From NCBI GenBank assembly GCA_947178565.1, contig CAMWYV010000002.1, positions 1 to 15,060 of the forward strand: 15,060 nucleotides of DNA. Reading direction: 5' to 3'. Shown piece after piece: positions 12,694 to 15,060 of the stretch. The notes below the pieces were generated by a model, which saw nothing but the letters and a program-made list of their open reading frames with translations, searched no databases and was not told where the DNA came from. The stretch comes from an uncultured Porphyromonadaceae bacterium. Lineage in GTDB: Bacteria > Bacteroidota > Bacteroidia > Bacteroidales > Muribaculaceae. Position numbers and translations under genes: made by a program. Position 1 is the first letter of the stretch; the number at the start of each line of letters is the position of its first letter.

Positions 12694-13599
12694 ATGAAAA
12701 GATCGTATATCTCCATCGCTTTATGCACAATGATGCTAATAACCGGAAGTACAGATGCTTTCGGGCAGCGTAACGGACGTTCTGACAGAAACCGTCAGCA
12801 AAACGAGCGCATTCAGGGTCAGCGCCAAAACAACGGTCGTCATCAGGGAGCCACCCCTTCCTCTCCCGGCAAAAAACACAGCAACAACTCCGGCAAAATA
12901 GAAAAAGAGAAGCCCATCCATCCTTCAAATCCGGGAAACAATAAAAACGGAAACAACAACAGCTATACCCGCCCCGGAAGGCAGCCTCAGGCAAGCCCGG
13001 ATCGCCGCCCTGCCGCACCTATCAGACCTGTCAGACCGGCACCCCCCATGAGACCTGTTGCTCCGGTTCGCCCTGTTACACCAGTGAGGCCTGTACGCCC
13101 CGCTTATCGCCCGGGAAGACCGGTATATCAGCCCTGGGTAAGACCTGTCCGTCCCTCCTCCTGGCGTCCTGCCAGAGTTCTTCCCGCTATCCGTCCGCTT
13201 TTCGGGCTCAATTTCGGCATGGGGCTGAATGTTTCAATCAACCTGCTTAACAACAACGGATATTCGGTATATGAATATGGAAACGAGACCGTTTACCTGA
13301 ATAATGTGACTGAACTGAACCTACTGTGGCAGGAAGGCATTCTGTCATATGAAAACGGAGGTCTGGCACGAACACAATTATACTACTCCACGCCCTATTA
13401 CGATACAACACGGTATAATCAGGTATATTCCATCCTGTCATCTCAGTATGGCATACCCGTAAGAGCAAACCTGCCGGGTGGCGGGGTACAGGCAACATGG
13501 TTCGGTAACAACGGCGGATATATACAACTTGACCTGACGGGCAGGCAAACCTATTCAGGCTCCAACCAGTTCTTCACCACCCTTACATTCGGCAACTAG
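12694..13599 (+). CDS. Secreted Gln/Asn/Arg- and Pro/Arg-rich protein with a C-terminal beta domain
   Basis: A 301-residue exported protein of unknown function. Residues 1-24 are a signal peptide ending DAFG. Residues 25-100 are low-complexity, rich in Gln, Asn, Arg, Gly and Ser. Residues 103-168 are an imperfect Pro-Arg repeat built on PVRP/PVAP/PVTP units, strongly basic and almost certainly disordered. Residues 170-301 form a Tyr/Asn/Gly-rich domain with alternating strands (YEYGNETVYLNN, TQLYYSTPYYDTTRYNQVY) that ends in TTLTFGN. The basic arm could bind acidic polymers such as LPS, mucin, nucleic acid or peptidoglycan; this is speculation. It stands alone, divergent from pyrE and convergent with the beta-barrel gene 10 bases away. 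I do not recognise a named family. Confidence 0.8.
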   Translation: MKRSYISIALCTMMLITGSTDAFGQRNGRSDRNRQQNERIQGQRQNNGRHQGATPSSPGKKHSNNSGKIEKEKPIHPSNPGNNKNGNNNSYTRPGRQPQASPDRRPAAPIRPVRPAPPMRPVAPVRPVTPVRPVRPAYRPGRPVYQPWVRPVRPSSWRPARVLPAIRPLFGLNFGMGLNVSINLLNNNGYSVYEYGNETVYLNNVTELNLLWQEGILSYENGGLARTQLYYSTPYYDTTRYNQVYSILSSQYGIPVRANLPGGGVQATWFGNNGGYIQLDLTGRQTYSGSNQFFTTLTFGN

Positions 13600-13609
13600 A
13601 GGGTATATT

Positions 13610-14143
13610 CTAAAAATTTACTCCTAACCGCACGCATGCATAATTGAGTCCGTCTATATCAAAGCCGGACTCACTTTTTGCATTTAGATTTACATATTGA
13701 TAGCCCACTATAAGGTATGAGGCAAAGGATTTGCCTTTGGCAAGATTAAAACCCAGACCGGGAGACAGATATACCCCCGTATGGTTGCTATTATCCTGCA
13801 TATTGACAAAGGCACATCCGACTCTCACATCTAAAAAGCAGAGAGACGGTACTGTGCGGAAGTTGCTACGCAATACTCCGTAAACCGGAAACATACGCGC
13901 GCTGTTACTCACCATAGAGCTCATACCGGTACCTACTCCAATAAAATCAATCACACCTCTGCGATAACCGAATGCGGCATTGATATTCAAGGTGGACATG
14001 TCGTTACCCGTGAGATCAATCGCTCCACCAATATCCGCGCCCCATGCAAATCCCGCATGGAGTTTGGTTTTCAACGGCTCTGCGGCAGAAATATATGACA
14101 CTGTGGTTAAAACGCACACAAATAGCAGTAGCAGTTTTTTCAT
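13610..14143 (-). CDS. Small outer-membrane beta-barrel-like protein
   Basis: A 177-residue protein with a classic signal peptide (MKKLLLLFVCVLTTVSYISA, cleavage before AEP). The mature part has short alternating strands with Gly/aromatic turns and ends in Phe (RLGVNF), the usual end of outer-membrane barrels; about eight strands would fit. The frame also opens at an ATG 36 bases further upstream (14179), but ATG 14141-14143 is preferred: it puts the signal peptide at the N-terminus and overlaps the prmA stop by one base as TAATG, a typical coupling arrangement. Function is unknown (porin-like, adhesion or structural). Its stop is 10 bases from the stop of the convergent gene and no terminator is visible between them. 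Confidence 0.78.
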   Translation of the reverse strand: MKKLLLLFVCVLTTVSYISAAEPLKTKLHAGFAWGADIGGAIDLTGNDMSTLNINAAFGYRRGVIDFIGVGTGMSSMVSNSARMFPVYGVLRSNFRTVPSLCFLDVRVGCAFVNMQDNSNHTGVYLSPGLGFNLAKGKSFASYLIVGYQYVNLNAKSESGFDIDGLNYACVRLGVNF

Positions 14144-14991
14144 TATTCCGGTATTTTTGTGAGAGTTATACATGCCCATTTATTTTGCTCGGTTGACTCG
14201 GTAAGGGTCAGTCCGTATTTTTTAGCTTCTGCGGTAATCAAAGGAATATCTTCGGCGTAAAATCCGCTCAGAAACATCGTTCCTCCTGCACGCAACGCGC
14301 GCGCATACGCGGCTATATCCGCTATAATTATATTACGGTTTATATTGGCGAGCAGCAGGTCTGCTTCACTCACATTTTCAACACATTTCACATCACCGAG
14401 CCGGATATCTATTTCCGGGTGAGAGTTTAGCGCTATATTCTCCTGCGCATTGGCATGAGCGGCAGGATCAATTTCCACACCTATGACTTCGTTCGCACCC
14501 TCCATAGCCGCTATAATCGCAAGGATTCCGGTACCGGTGCCCATATCTATCACTTTCTTTCCTCTCACGTCACTATTCATAATCCGCTCCGCCATCTGCG
14601 AAGTAGTTGCATGGTGACCTGTGCCAAACGCCATTTTCGGATCAATCACAATATCAAGCCGACACTTAGGCACATCCTTGTGAAAAGAGCTGTGAATCAC
14701 ACACTGATTGCCTATAACTATAGGTTTGAAATAGTTTTTCTCCCATTCAGCATTCCAGTCCTGACCCTCAATTACATCTATGGACACATTTATATCGCAC
14801 TCAAACGGTAACAGAGATAATATATCAGTACAGTCTGGTGTAAAATCTTCTTTCTTTATATATGCGGTCAGTCCTGTTTCGTCTGGCACAAAACTTTCAA
14901 AGCCACGTTCAGCAAGAATCGAGGCTATAACATCGGTATATGTTTCATTACAGGGCGTGAGGTCAAACCTCACCTCGACATAATCATTCAT
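14143..14991 (-). CDS. prmA: Ribosomal protein L11 methyltransferase
   Basis: A 282-residue S-adenosylmethionine-dependent enzyme that methylates ribosomal protein L11. The N-terminal substrate-recognition domain spans about 1-70. The family motif DWNAEWEKNYFKP is at 78-90, and DPKMAFGTGHHATT at 117-130 is the PrmA signature. The SAM-binding glycine motif DMGTGTGILA is at 149-158, the ribose-contact acid Glu173 is in GVEID, and the LLLANIN strand (202-208) is motif IV. Length is within the usual range. A -7 element lies about 60 bases upstream, and the next gene is coupled at the stop codon. Confidence 0.95.
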   Translation of the reverse strand: MNDYVEVRFDLTPCNETYTDVIASILAERGFESFVPDETGLTAYIKKEDFTPDCTDILSLLPFECDINVSIDVIEGQDWNAEWEKNYFKPIVIGNQCVIHSSFHKDVPKCRLDIVIDPKMAFGTGHHATTSQMAERIMNSDVRGKKVIDMGTGTGILAIIAAMEGANEVIGVEIDPAAHANAQENIALNSHPEIDIRLGDVKCVENVSEADLLLANINRNIIIADIAAYARALRAGGTMFLSGFYAEDIPLITAEAKKYGLTLTESTEQNKWACITLTKIPE

Positions 14992-15017
14992 AGCAACTAA
15001 CGAAATGACGCGTCCTA

Positions 15018-15043
15018 AATAAGCGTTACAAAAAATGCTTATT
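15018..15043. repeat. Inverted repeat in the presumed prmA leader
   Basis: AATAAGC (15018-15024) and GCTTATT (15037-15043) are exact inverted 7-bp copies with a 12-base loop. The repeat lies between the -7 element and the prmA ATG, so it would be transcribed as a hairpin. Nearby GACGCGTC (15007-15014) is an 8-bp palindrome. No T-run follows, so it is not an obvious terminator. Confidence 0.35.
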
Positions 15044-15050
15044 AATTAGA

Positions 15051-15058
15051 CAAAGTTA
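15051..15058 (-). promoter_or_regulatory. -7 element of the prmA unit
   Basis: TAACTTTG on the minus strand matches TAnnTTTG. The matching -33 element would fall beyond the right edge of the window and cannot be checked. The start site would be near 15045, giving a leader of about 54 bases. Confidence 0.5.
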
Positions 15059-15060
15059 AT

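Noticed and set aside
14144..14179. Upstream ATG (14177-14179) as start of the beta-barrel gene
   Set aside because: It would add 12 polar residues before the signal peptide and overlap prmA by 37 bases, while the ATG at 14143 fits both signal peptide and TAATG coupling.
1..15060. CRISPR array, insertion sequence, toxin-antitoxin or defence system
   Set aside because: No regularly spaced direct repeats, transposase motifs, terminal inverted repeats or defence-type domains were found on either strand.

Overview
The window reads as chromosomal DNA from a member of the Bacteroidales (Bacteroidota). A gut Muribaculaceae-like genome is my best guess. The grounds are sequence-internal: several start-proximal sites match the Bacteroidota sigma-ABfr promoter (TTTG/TTG, about 18-20 bases, TAnnTTTG), clear Shine-Dalgarno sequences are lacking, and the gene families (long PpiD-type foldase, pyrE followed by an SRPBCC gene, PMCA-type calcium ATPase, single-chain SdaA, 7-alpha-HSDH-like SDR) are typical of that group. 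The family-level placement is inference.

Layout. 1-1193 (+): the tail of an unidentified gene, then a secreted TlpA/thioredoxin-like protein. 1194-1387: intergenic, with two inverted repeats and a promoter. 1388-4057 (+): a P-type Ca2+ ATPase whose 3' end overlaps the convergent next unit by 57 bp. 4001-6441 (-): L-serine ammonia-lyase sdaA followed by a GT4 glycosyltransferase that begins with TTG two bases after the sdaA stop. 6466-6501: terminator-like hairpin. 6524-8602 (-): membrane-anchored PpiD/SurA-like foldase with a near-consensus, palindromic promoter. 8744-9748 (-): membrane-anchored two-lobed retropepsin-like aspartic protease. 9882-10050 (-): tRNA-His(GTG) with its own promoter and a strong intrinsic terminator. 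10083-12489 (-): probable operon of pyrE, an SRPBCC protein, a Rieske-fold-like lipoprotein and an SDR resembling bacteroidal 7-alpha-hydroxysteroid dehydrogenase. 12694-13599 (+): secreted Gln/Asn/Arg- and Pro/Arg-rich protein. 13610-14991 (-): prmA (ribosomal protein L11 methyltransferase) with a small outer-membrane beta-barrel-like protein fused to it by a TAATG stop/start.

Functionally this is mostly core genome: pyrimidine synthesis, serine catabolism, Ca2+ export, translation (tRNA-His, PrmA) and envelope protein handling (foldase, thioredoxin-like protein, aspartic protease, beta-barrel). I see no insertion sequence, phage, CRISPR array or defence island, and no integrated multi-gene system that I would call new. 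No stretch over 300 bases lacks a gene. The points most worth following are the two-lobed bacterial aspartic protease, the bile-acid-dehydrogenase-like SDR in a pyrE operon, the Rieske-like lipoprotein with altered ligand residues, the Pro/Arg-rich secreted protein, and the structured promoter regions before the ATPase and the foldase.
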